A stretch of 64,000 nucleotides of DNA. Source: Vibrio artabrorum. Its GTDB lineage: Bacteria > Pseudomonadota > Gammaproteobacteria > Enterobacterales > Vibrionaceae. The DNA lies in NCBI RefSeq assembly GCF_024347295.1, contig NZ_AP025458.1:124001-188000 (forward strand). The letters run 5' to 3'. The notes under the pieces are model-generated. The model was not told the origin of the DNA, did no database searches, and was given only the letters and a program-made list of their open reading frames with translations. Positions 26,629 through 34,451 of this stretch are shown here, piece by piece; the stretch's first letter is position 1, and each line of letters starts with the position of its first letter. A program made the translations under genes and the position numbers.

Positions 26629-26965
26629 TTCAAGCTCCTGTCGGAATCAATGATGGGGTTTCACATTGATGACATATGCCTGAAGATTTTTGGATTGAGG
26701 TGGATGTTGTTTTTTGTTTTGGGCAAAAATACAAGATTATGTGGGTAGTTTTATGTATTTAGTAATGTTCATAGAACTCAGCTTTGATTTTAAGGTAATA
26801 TGCAACAAGTGATGCGGTTAGAGTCTAAGGTACTGAGCTAGACATATTTCCCTGACGTTACCTCAATTTTTTAGAAATTTTAATGCTTTGGGCAAAGGGA
26901 CGGTCGACATAAAGCTTATATTCAGTAAAATGCTATTAAAGAGATGATGTAGAGAATATTTAAAA
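26629..26965. promoter_or_regulatory. Control region before the methyltransferase operon, with TTTGGGCAAA repeats
   Basis: This 337-bp divergent spacer joins the element backbone to the cargo. TTTGGGCAAA, a near-palindrome, occurs at 26718-26727 and 26887-26896. The second copy sits next to a candidate promoter: TCGACA (26904-26909), 16 bp, TAAAAT (26926-26931), 35 bp upstream of the methyltransferase ATG. Autoregulation through these sites is an inference. The stretch is AT-rich with no supported frame. Confidence 0.45.
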
Positions 26966-28105
26966 ATGAATAATGAGCTGAAAATAGTCGATTTGTTTAG
27001 TGGATGTGGTGGTTTTGGTCTGGGGGCTGAGTTAGCAGGTTTTAAATCGGTTGTAGCAGTTGATATTGAGGCTAATTTGCAATCGGCCTATTCGAGAAAC
27101 TTTCCTGAAACTAGAACTCTTTTGAGTGATATCGCTCAAATGGACTCGGAGTCTTGGGGGCTGATTCTAAATAGACAGCAAATTGATGGTGTAATCGGTG
27201 GCCCTCCTTGTCAAGGTTATAGCAGGATGGGGCACTCAGATACAAATGACCCTCGCAGAACATTACTTGCTCATTTTTTTCGAACGATCAACATCATTAA
27301 GCCTAAATTCTTTGTCATGGAGAATGTTGAAGGATTGCTTGATGATAAGAATAAATATGAACTTGATGCTGCACTCGAAATAATAGATCCCCAGTATAAG
27401 GTTCTTCAACCGGTAGTCGTGAATGCGTTAGATTATGGGGCGCCTACGAGTCGAAAGAGAGTAATCGTTGTTGGTTATATGCCGGAGTTTGTTTCTGAGA
27501 TTCATGAAACGGAGTTAATTCCGGTAAACTCTAAAAGGACTACGGTTGGGGAAGCTATTTTAGATATCAACGAGCCTATACCTCAAACAAAAGATAAAAC
27601 AGATTTTGGTTGGACTACATATAGAACTGAGAGGGACTTGTCGGAGTATGCAAAGTTGATGAGAAGTTTTCCACCTAAAGGGTTAGGAGACCCTGAAATG
27701 AATAAAAAGTTATTTCAAGGATTAGTTTCCGGAAACTTTGACACTAGACATACGCCTACAGTACGAGAGAGGTATACGCGCCTAAAGCAAGGACAAATAG
27801 ATAAAACCAGTAAAGCAAAAAAACTAGAACTCAATGGTTTTTGTCCAACTCTTCGCGCTGGTACTGGAACTGATAAAGGGAGTCATCAAGCTGTTCGTCC
27901 TATTCATCCTAATTCAGGGAGAGTTATAACAGTGCGTGAAGCCGCTAGACTTCAAGGTTTCCCTGACTGGTTCACCTTTCATGCTACCAAGTGGCATAGT
28001 TTTAGGATGATTGGTAATAGTGTTTCTCCGCTTGTTTCTCGAAGAATACTTGGTTTGATAAAGAGTCGGTTAATGAGTACGCAGAATATAGCAAAAGCAA
28101 TTTAA
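26966..28105 (+). CDS. C5-cytosine DNA methyltransferase
   Basis: 379 aa, complete. Motif I is DLFSGCGGFGLG (9-20). Motif IV holds the catalytic Cys 82 in GGPPCQGYS. Motif VI is ENV near 119-121. Motif VIII is in SRKRVIVVG, motif IX is REAARLQGFPD, and motif X is GNSVSPLV. It transfers a methyl group from SAM to cytosine in DNA; the target site cannot be read from sequence. It starts the cargo operon, 19 bp before the first GHKL ATPase. Its 3' end also exists as a decayed copy at about 30157-30505. Base composition is visibly AT-richer than the backbone. Confidence 0.93.
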   Translation: MNNELKIVDLFSGCGGFGLGAELAGFKSVVAVDIEANLQSAYSRNFPETRTLLSDIAQMDSESWGLILNRQQIDGVIGGPPCQGYSRMGHSDTNDPRRTLLAHFFRTINIIKPKFFVMENVEGLLDDKNKYELDAALEIIDPQYKVLQPVVVNALDYGAPTSRKRVIVVGYMPEFVSEIHETELIPVNSKRTTVGEAILDINEPIPQTKDKTDFGWTTYRTERDLSEYAKLMRSFPPKGLGDPEMNKKLFQGLVSGNFDTRHTPTVRERYTRLKQGQIDKTSKAKKLELNGFCPTLRAGTGTDKGSHQAVRPIHPNSGRVITVREAARLQGFPDWFTFHATKWHSFRMIGNSVSPLVSRRILGLIKSRLMSTQNIAKAI

Positions 28106-28124
28106 TAAATTTTAGGATGGCTAG

Positions 28125-30005
28125 ATGGAACAAAATACTTCAGTAAAATCATTGAACAACAAGGAGCATCGTGAGGTTGTGCGGTTAAAAACGGGAATTG
28201 ATCCTAGATTTTTAGCTGACACGTTGACTACTGATATTGAACTTACTGATGCATTGTTTGACTTGATAGATAACTCCATCGATGCTGCACGAGATCAAAT
28301 TCTTAATGGACCCCATGAAACAGATTCTCGTGGTTTGCCAAGTAATTATTCTGGCTATGAAATTAAATTGAGATTTTCTCGAGAAAGCATCTTAATAGAG
28401 GATAATTGCACCGGAGTCGGGACTCAAACTCTTGAAGAAAACACCTTTTACACAGGACGACGTTCTGACCATAAGTATGGTATTGGATATTATGGACTTG
28501 GGCTAAAACGAGCATTATTAAAAGCCGGTAGCCGTTATGGGATGATAACTGATAATGGGGATTATCAATATAAGTCTCGTTTTGACATGGCAGCTTTTGC
28601 TTCTGATGGAGATGTACAGTTGTTGGCTGAGCGTTCACCATCAACAGATAGACTTCGCACCGTCTTTGTTGTTTCTTCTTTATACGAAGAAACAACATCA
28701 CAAATACATAATGCCGATTGGATTAACTCCTTAGTTAAGAGCTTAGAAGTCCGTTATTCGATTTTTATTAGTAAGGGACTAAAAATTAAAGTCGTTTGTT
28801 CTTTAGATTCTTTAACCGATACATCTTTTATTAATCCCACAGTGCCTCAGTTGAGGAATGAACTGATAGCTCCACTGAGACAAAAATTCGAGTTTGGAGG
28901 CGTCTCATGTGATTTTGAAACAGGCATCCATGCAAATTATCTTTTTCCAGGAGAGTATGGACATACGCCGAAATGTAATGAAGAGCTAACTGATCAATAC
29001 GGTGTATATTACATATTTAATGACCGCGTTATTGTTGAAGCCAGCAGAGAGAAAAAGCATGGTTTTACCACTAACTGGCACTCCGAATATGGCGGCTTTG
29101 TATGTTTAGCCCATGTAACCGGTTCTAGCCCTAAGGATCTTCCTTGGAATACGGCTAAAACTGATGTTAAGTTATTCAGTCCTCTTTTTATCAAGATTAG
29201 GGAAAACGTCGAGCCTTTAGCTAAAGAGTATCGTTCGAAAGCTAAAAAGTTGATAAATATATGGACGAATAAAGAAACCAAATCGTTGCCAGAAGAACAA
29301 CGTAAGCAAATTTTTGCCGCTAAAACTGGCGTCAAAAAGTTAGATAGATCGAATGTATCTGCTTCAACTTTAACAACACATAAAAATAATCCTAACAATA
29401 CCTCAATTACAACCCTTCTTGCTCCAAAAGAAACTAAGTCTCCTACATTAAGTACTGCTAAAAATAGCGTCAAAGCAGCGAGAAACAATTCAAATAAGCA
29501 TTCTAAGTCTTGGAAAACCATACTTCCAGATTACTTTCCAATGAGTGGAGACGCGATTTTTGATCATTTAGCTCTTGAAGCCACGACGATTGTGATCTCG
29601 GAAGTACCAAACTCTGCTAGTTTACTTTATCGCTCACTTTTTGAAGCCGCGTTTAAAGCTTTTGCGAAAAAACATTCGCTACATGATCAAATCAAAGAGC
29701 ATTACTATACAAAAGGTGAGGGACGCAAAAAGCAGCACGATAGCGATTATGTCAAAAAACGTACATTGGATCTTTCTATGTGCGCAGGGTGGATAGTTGA
29801 TAATGATAGCCTGTACCCTTCTGATATGAAAAAGCGCTTATCTTTATGTGCTAAAAGGTTTAAACAAGAGGCTCCGGTTCTCAATGGATTAGTTCATGGG
29901 AATCGTGTTTTGGGTAATGCGAATGACTTGTTTAGTATGCGTGATGCGACAATAGAGTTGTTAGAATTTTTAGCTGATGGCAAGCCAAACTTAAATGGTG
30001 CCTGA
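28125..30005 (+). CDS. GHKL ATPase, paraMORC-like, copy 1
   Basis: 626 aa. The ATP-binding boxes are clear: N box ALFDLIDNSIDAA (Asn 50), G1 IEDNCTGVG (91-99), G2 GIGYYGLGLKRA (about 119-130). An S5-like second domain follows (YYIFNDRVIVEA through KTDVKLFSPLFIKIRENVE). A Thr/Asn/Lys-rich linker (about 410-465) precedes a helical C-terminal domain with LLYRSLFEAAFKAF and LNGLVHG. MutL/MORC-type ATPases of this sort occur in restriction-modification contexts (paraMORC of Iyer, Abhiman and Aravind). Probably the ATP-driven part of a defence system; partner nuclease not seen. Confidence 0.78.
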   Translation: MEQNTSVKSLNNKEHREVVRLKTGIDPRFLADTLTTDIELTDALFDLIDNSIDAARDQILNGPHETDSRGLPSNYSGYEIKLRFSRESILIEDNCTGVGTQTLEENTFYTGRRSDHKYGIGYYGLGLKRALLKAGSRYGMITDNGDYQYKSRFDMAAFASDGDVQLLAERSPSTDRLRTVFVVSSLYEETTSQIHNADWINSLVKSLEVRYSIFISKGLKIKVVCSLDSLTDTSFINPTVPQLRNELIAPLRQKFEFGGVSCDFETGIHANYLFPGEYGHTPKCNEELTDQYGVYYIFNDRVIVEASREKKHGFTTNWHSEYGGFVCLAHVTGSSPKDLPWNTAKTDVKLFSPLFIKIRENVEPLAKEYRSKAKKLINIWTNKETKSLPEEQRKQIFAAKTGVKKLDRSNVSASTLTTHKNNPNNTSITTLLAPKETKSPTLSTAKNSVKAARNNSNKHSKSWKTILPDYFPMSGDAIFDHLALEATTIVISEVPNSASLLYRSLFEAAFKAFAKKHSLHDQIKEHYYTKGEGRKKQHDSDYVKKRTLDLSMCAGWIVDNDSLYPSDMKKRLSLCAKRFKQEAPVLNGLVHGNRVLGNANDLFSMRDATIELLEFLADGKPNLNGA

Positions 30006-30032
30006 TTTTCTTATACAACCAATTGAGTTATA

Positions 30033-30058
30033 GAGGGTGCAGTCGCACCCTCTTTTCT
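30033..30058 (+). terminator. Terminator after the first methyltransferase-ATPase pair
   Basis: Perfect stem GAGGGTGC / GCACCCTC with AGTC loop, then TTTTCTTTTTT; 28 bp after the ATPase stop. It divides the cargo into two transcription units. Confidence 0.88.
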
Positions 30059-30156
30059 TTTTTGAACGTTATCTGATTACTATAAAGCATTTACCTATAG
30101 TGATGATTTTCCCCAGTGCTTCTTTGATCGCTTAAAGGTAATCATATATGTGTTTT

Positions 30157-30505
30157 TTTGATACAACCCACACTCCAAGAGTTATGAAACGATATGATGA
30201 GACACTCTAGGATTCTGTCGATAAGATAAGCAGAGTTAAATGATTGGAATGGGAAAGCTTTTATACTAAATCGCAAGCTAGTACCAAGAAAGGAAGTCAT
30301 CAAGCTGTCAGATTAATTAACACTCGAACCCACGAGTTGTTGTCGTTATATAAGGTTGCTAGGTTAAAAGGCTTTTCGATTAATTTTTAATCCAACCTAG
30401 TTTTACAGCTTCAGGAAGATAGGCAATAGTGTCTCACCACTGGTGTCTTATCACCTGTTCCAAGGAATATACGGTAGCTGTTTAAACTCGCAGCTTACTT
30501 TTTAG
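30157..30505 (+). pseudogene. Decayed 3' end of a second C5-cytosine methyltransferase
   Basis: Reading from 30157, FDTTHTPRVMKRY matches FDTRHTPTVRERY of the intact enzyme. DKISRVK, KGSHQAVR and KVARLKGF match DKTSKAK, KGSHQAVR and REAARLQGF. In-frame stops occur at 30208 and 30241, and another TAA at 30388. A frame change then restores SFRKIGNSVSPLVS (30407 on), matching SFRMIGNSVSPLVS. The relic stops at 30505, 11 bp before the next ATPase, the same junction as in the intact pair. The N-terminal two-thirds, with the PCQ loop, is gone. Weak similarity may reach back to about 30064. Confidence 0.85.
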
Positions 30506-30516
30506 AGGTAACTAAA

Positions 30517-31917
30517 GTGTCTCAAATACCACAAGCAAATTTTACACCCACGAAGCGCTTTTTCGTAGATATGCTGACACGAGATATCGATCTTGAAGAT
30601 GCTATCTTAGATTTACTAGACAACTGTCTTGATGGTGTAACTCGATCTCAGAAAAAAGATCCCGATGAAATTGATTATAATGGTTACTGGGTAAACATTA
30701 ATTTTGATAGAAACTCTTTTACGATTGAAGACAACTGCGGTGGTATTCCCATCCAGAGTGCTGCTTACGCATTTCGAATGGGGAGACCTAAAGATGCTCC
30801 GCAGGAGAACCTAGCAACCGTCGGTGTATATGGCATCGGTATGAAACGTTCTATTTTTAAGATAGGTAGGCATTGCAAAATATCAACTGCTCACAGTGAT
30901 ACCGATTCATTTTCAATAGAGATTGATGAGGAATGGCTGAATAGTGATCATGATTGGGAGATTCCTATTCAACCTTCTCTAGTTAGAGAAAATGAACATG
31001 GGACAAAGATCGAGATAACTAAGGTACAAAAAGATATTTCTAACCAATTTAAGCAGAGCACTTTTCAATCGACGCTAGTTAACAAAATAGTCTTTGCTTA
31101 TAGCTATATTATTGATAAAGGTTTCAGCGTTAAGGTTAATGGTGAACCTATAAATCCTATGCCAGTAAGTATGCGCTATGAAAGAGTCGATACGCAAGGT
31201 AAAGCAATTCAACCTTATATCTTCAAAGGTGAAATAGACGGAGTAGATGTAAAGCTTATTGTGGGCTTTTATTCTCCACTTCCGAGTGAAAATGAAGAAG
31301 AAAACGATAAACAGCAAGCAAGGCATAATACGAGAGATGCTGGTTGGACTATTGTATGTAATGATCGAATTGTAGTCTTTAAAGATAAAACAGAGCTTAC
31401 TGGTTGGGGCTCTGACTATGCTAGATATCACACTCAATTTATAGCGATAAGCGGTATCGTTTACTTTAAATCCAAGTATCCAGAGAAACTCCCAATTACG
31501 ACGACCAAACGCGGTGTGGATATATCATCACCACTATTTTTGAAAGTTAGGAAACATATGGTCGAGGGCACTAAACTGTTTATCGACTATACCAATAAAT
31601 GGAAAGGCCAAGAGCTGATTAGCGAAAGTAACAATAGATTGAGCAAGTCAGAAGTGGCATCTCCGCTAAAAGTTATTGAAGAATTTTCAGCTGTTCCTGA
31701 TAAGTGGACGAAAGTTAGAAATAGATCTTCTGAATCTAAATTCAAGCCAACACTACCAGTTCCGAAGAATGTTGAATCTAATAAGCGTATTAGTTTCCAA
31801 AAGCCACAGGAAAAAGTTGAGATTGTTTGTGAGTATCTAAATTTGGAATCAGATGCGACCCCTAATCAAATTGGTGAGTCATGTTTTGATTTTGTCTATA
31901 TGGAGGCAACTAAATGA
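30517..31917 (+). CDS. GHKL ATPase, paraMORC-like, copy 2
   Basis: 466 aa from a GTG start at 30517, preceded by AGAGG. N box AILDLLDNCLDGV (Asn 36), G1 IEDNCGGI (70-77), G2 GVYGIGMKRS (103-112). The S5-like domain parallels copy 1: IVCNDRIVVFKDK and KRGVDISSPLFLKVRKH. It lacks the long linker and the helical C-terminal domain of copy 1. Its stop overlaps the next ATG by 4 bp, so translation is coupled. The preceding methyltransferase relic shows it was once the partner of its own methyltransferase. Confidence 0.78.
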   Translation: MSQIPQANFTPTKRFFVDMLTRDIDLEDAILDLLDNCLDGVTRSQKKDPDEIDYNGYWVNINFDRNSFTIEDNCGGIPIQSAAYAFRMGRPKDAPQENLATVGVYGIGMKRSIFKIGRHCKISTAHSDTDSFSIEIDEEWLNSDHDWEIPIQPSLVRENEHGTKIEITKVQKDISNQFKQSTFQSTLVNKIVFAYSYIIDKGFSVKVNGEPINPMPVSMRYERVDTQGKAIQPYIFKGEIDGVDVKLIVGFYSPLPSENEEENDKQQARHNTRDAGWTIVCNDRIVVFKDKTELTGWGSDYARYHTQFIAISGIVYFKSKYPEKLPITTTKRGVDISSPLFLKVRKHMVEGTKLFIDYTNKWKGQELISESNNRLSKSEVASPLKVIEEFSAVPDKWTKVRNRSSESKFKPTLPVPKNVESNKRISFQKPQEKVEIVCEYLNLESDATPNQIGESCFDFVYMEATK

Positions 31918-32885
31918 GTGGGGGTAGCATTCCATACCATTTGAGGACAAATAAGGCTATTGAAAGAAGAATATTCTTTGACTTGCTGGGCAATCTAGCT
32001 TTAGGTAGAGATTTGAAAAACTATAAATATATTAGTCTTGGTGGTCCAATGCTTGCTGATCATCAAGCTTTGCATCATGAACTAGGCCTGACTAAGCTAG
32101 TTTCTATTGAGCGAGATTCTGCTGTTCTGACACGCCAAGATTTCAACAAACCTTACTCATGTATTGAGTGCTGGGAAGGCTCTACTAGTGACTATATTAA
32201 CAACTTCAATGAAGATGATCCCGTTATAATCTGGTTGGACTACACAGATACTAAGTGGGGGGCGCAGATCAATGATTGTGTTAGCTTAATTGAGAATTTG
32301 AAAGAGTATGATATCTTTAAAGTTACCTTTAATGCTAACCCAGATAGTCTTAAAGGTAACTCAGCGGTAACTCCATTGGAGGCATTTCAAACTAAAGCTA
32401 ATTGTAGTCAACTTAGTGCAAATCTAACACCTAATGATGTTTCAGGTATGGATAGGTTTGCTTTGACTATCTCCGACATGTTTATGCGAGCAACTGAGGA
32501 TGCTTTAGGGCTAGAAGAGTTGGTTTATGTGCCGTTAACGCAGTTTCGTTACATTGATAATCGACACCAAATGTTGACTGTGACAGGAATAATTCTTCCA
32601 GAAAATCATGAAAATTCATTGTGGTCACTATTAAACGATTCTCATCTAGCAAATTGGCCGTATATGGCTGAGTCGTGGAAAGATATTCAAGAAATAAACG
32701 TCCCAGATATTACATTGAAGGAACGAGCTGAAATAAATAGGCATTTGCCTTGCCAAGAGGGTGATTTCGATCTTGATATTTTACCTTTCAAGCTGGATAG
32801 AAATGCACGAAAAGCGAAAACAAAAATAGAAAATTATATAAAGTACTATCGCTTTATCCCTAATTTTCAAAGAGTTGTTGGTTGA
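31914..32885 (+). CDS. Rossmann-like protein linked to the GHKL ATPase
   Basis: 323 aa, no firm family. Near residues 40-70, YKYISLGGPMLADHQALHH then LVSIERD looks like motif I plus the acidic strand of SAM-dependent methyltransferases. PVIIWLDYTD (about 105-114) would be the motif IV position. SNAV-like and GNSAVTPLEAF segments follow. Cysteines cluster at YSCIECWEG. It overlaps the ATPase by 4 bp. It could modify a substrate or act as the effector; no nuclease motif is evident, and assignment is uncertain. Confidence 0.6.
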   Translation: MSGGSIPYHLRTNKAIERRIFFDLLGNLALGRDLKNYKYISLGGPMLADHQALHHELGLTKLVSIERDSAVLTRQDFNKPYSCIECWEGSTSDYINNFNEDDPVIIWLDYTDTKWGAQINDCVSLIENLKEYDIFKVTFNANPDSLKGNSAVTPLEAFQTKANCSQLSANLTPNDVSGMDRFALTISDMFMRATEDALGLEELVYVPLTQFRYIDNRHQMLTVTGIILPENHENSLWSLLNDSHLANWPYMAESWKDIQEINVPDITLKERAEINRHLPCQEGDFDLDILPFKLDRNARKAKTKIENYIKYYRFIPNFQRVVG

Positions 32886-32961
32886 CGCAGGATGACACAT
32901 TGAATGTTTATTAACTCGTTGGGAATTAAAGCATTTATTAAGCTTTGTTAATTTTTAAAGT

Positions 32962-32991
32962 AAGGATGCTAATTGCATCCTTTTTCTTTTT
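32962..32991. terminator. Terminator between cargo and integrase
   Basis: Stem AAGGATGC / GCATCCTT with TAATT loop and T-rich tail; it ends the rightward cargo transcript and overlaps the end of the convergent integrase gene. Confidence 0.8.
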
Positions 32992-34216
32992 ATTGATCAT
33001 CTCTCTTCATATAGACTTTTACTAGATCGGTGACTTTTTCCAGTGCTTCTTTGCGCTCTTCCAAGTAGTCATATCGATCATAGATACCTTCAACACCTTT
33101 CAGCTTGTGATTTAAACAGCGCTCTGCGATATGGCTAGGAACTTTTACCGAAGCGAGTAGGCTACGGCAGGTGCGGCGTAGATCGTGAACCGCAAAATGT
33201 TTGATATCGCCCATTTTATTTGGTGGTTGTACCTTACGACCGGGCTCTCGACCAAATAGCTTTGAAATAGCTCTGTTCAGTGTGTCTTTGCCCATGTGAG
33301 GTACTTTGCTTTCCCTTCTGTTTGGGAAGACGTACTCCGAACGACAAGCTCGCATATGCAGTTCTTTAAACCACTCTACGCACAGCTCCGGAAGCGGAAT
33401 AGTGAAACCTGTCCCTGATTTGCTTCGCTCCGCTGGTAGGTGCCATAAAGCATTATCTAGATCGAACTCAGTCCACTTTGCTTCTGTTAGCTCTGATTTA
33501 CGAACGCCAAGACAAAGAAGCAGAGCACAAGCTAGGTAGTTGTCTCGATTGAAACTATAAATGTTTTGGTTGAAGATGGAAAAAACATGTTTAATCTCTT
33601 CAAGCTCTAAGACCCGATCTCGGCTCTCTTCAATGCCACCAGCATCATAGTTAGAAAATGCTAGTGCAGGATTAGACTCAATAACACCAATCTTCATACC
33701 GTGTTTAAAAAGCTGCTTGCAGTACATTAGCGTGTCGTTAGCTGTGGTTGGACGGCCACTGTCAGCGACTATTTGGATGATTTTGCGGATATCTAAAGGT
33801 GTAACACGTTTCAACGTGTATTGACCAATTTGTGGAGAAATCTCTTTCTGGTAGATACGCTTAGGTATATTGGGGTGCTTGAGCCTTTTGGATAGCTCCT
33901 TGTACCAGTCTTCGAAGAGGTCATCGATTATTTGTATATCGGCTTGCTTACTCCGTTTTCTTTCTGCAATTGGATTAATCCCTTCGCTTATTTGTTTTCG
34001 AAGCTCAGCGGCTTTCAACCTTGCATCTGCAAGGGAAAGCTCATCTACCTTGCCAATAGTCACTTCCTTTCTTTTCTTAAAAAGGGTGTACCTTAGCATC
34101 CAGTATGGTCGACCTACTCTAGGAATCATTAGATAGAAACCATCACCATCGGCATGACGACCTGTTTTTTGGTCTTTTACTATCGCCTTAACTTGGTTGA
34201 CAGTGAGATTACCCAT
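32990..34216 (-). CDS. int: Tyrosine-type integrase, P4-like
   Basis: 408 aa. The N-terminal DUF4102-type arm-binding domain runs over about residues 1-90 (ADGDGFYLMIPRVGRPYW). A core-binding domain follows. The catalytic domain shows Arg in LGVRKSELTEAKW, HDLRRTCRSLLAS, His in LNHKLKG, and the nucleophile Tyr in YDRYDYLEERK. It is transcribed towards the cargo and starts 236 bp inside attR. The family usually targets tRNA or gene 3' ends; here the yicC 3' end is the target. Confidence 0.94.
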   Translation of the reverse strand: MGNLTVNQVKAIVKDQKTGRHADGDGFYLMIPRVGRPYWMLRYTLFKKRKEVTIGKVDELSLADARLKAAELRKQISEGINPIAERKRSKQADIQIIDDLFEDWYKELSKRLKHPNIPKRIYQKEISPQIGQYTLKRVTPLDIRKIIQIVADSGRPTTANDTLMYCKQLFKHGMKIGVIESNPALAFSNYDAGGIEESRDRVLELEEIKHVFSIFNQNIYSFNRDNYLACALLLCLGVRKSELTEAKWTEFDLDNALWHLPAERSKSGTGFTIPLPELCVEWFKELHMRACRSEYVFPNRRESKVPHMGKDTLNRAISKLFGREPGRKVQPPNKMGDIKHFAVHDLRRTCRSLLASVKVPSHIAERCLNHKLKGVEGIYDRYDYLEERKEALEKVTDLVKVYMKRDDQ

Positions 34217-34274
34217 CTCTATCTCCTTGAATTTATAGCTCTAATCGAAGTTATCATTACATCACCCTCCAGAG

Positions 34275-34345
34275 GTGGGGAGTATGTTGTGATATTTATA
34301 CTACGGTGGGGAGTAAATAGCAAAGTGCTACCCACTATACTCCCC
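34275..34345. promoter_or_regulatory. Arm-type repeats at the right end of the element
   Basis: GTGGGGAGTA occurs twice (34275-34284 and 34306-34315). On the opposite strand sense there are TGCTACCCA (34326-34334) and TACTCCCC (34338-34345), spaced 12 bp like the pair near attL. Together with 17341-17361 they suggest a TACTMCCCAC consensus for Int arm or AlpA/Xis binding. They also cover the integrase promoter, so autoregulation is possible. Confidence 0.6.
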
Positions 34346-34399
34346 GTTTTTTCATGGCTGTTGATGAATTTCATGGATGTATATAGATGGTGAAAATAA

Positions 34400-34425
34400 C
34401 AAGGCCCTTATAAGTAAGGGCCTTG
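34400..34425 (-). terminator. Element-supplied terminator for yicC
   Basis: Perfect 11-bp stem CAAGGCCCTTA / TAAGGGCCTTG, TAAG loop, with A-rich sequence on its left (leftward U tract). It lies 27 bp beyond the yicC stop, on the element side of attR. Confidence 0.75.
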
Positions 34426-34451
34426 TGGAAGTGTGTGGAGTAGAGGGGAAT

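Noticed and set aside
29009..29521. 170-codon hydrophobic frame opposite the first ATPase
   Set aside because: Hydrophobic antisense frames are common opposite Lys/Asn-rich genes; no ribosome site, and the ATPase frame is certain.
30033..30516. Possible small RNA between the two ATPases
   Set aside because: The stretch is fully explained by a terminator and the methyltransferase relic.
31075..31437. 120-codon leftward frame inside the second ATPase
   Set aside because: Antisense to the certain S5-like domain; no start signal or family match.
26966..32885. BREX, DISARM or classical Type II R-M assignment
   Set aside because: No PglX/PglZ/BrxL, DrmA/B or recognisable restriction endonuclease is present; the methyltransferase is C5-type and the ATPases are GHKL, not helicases.
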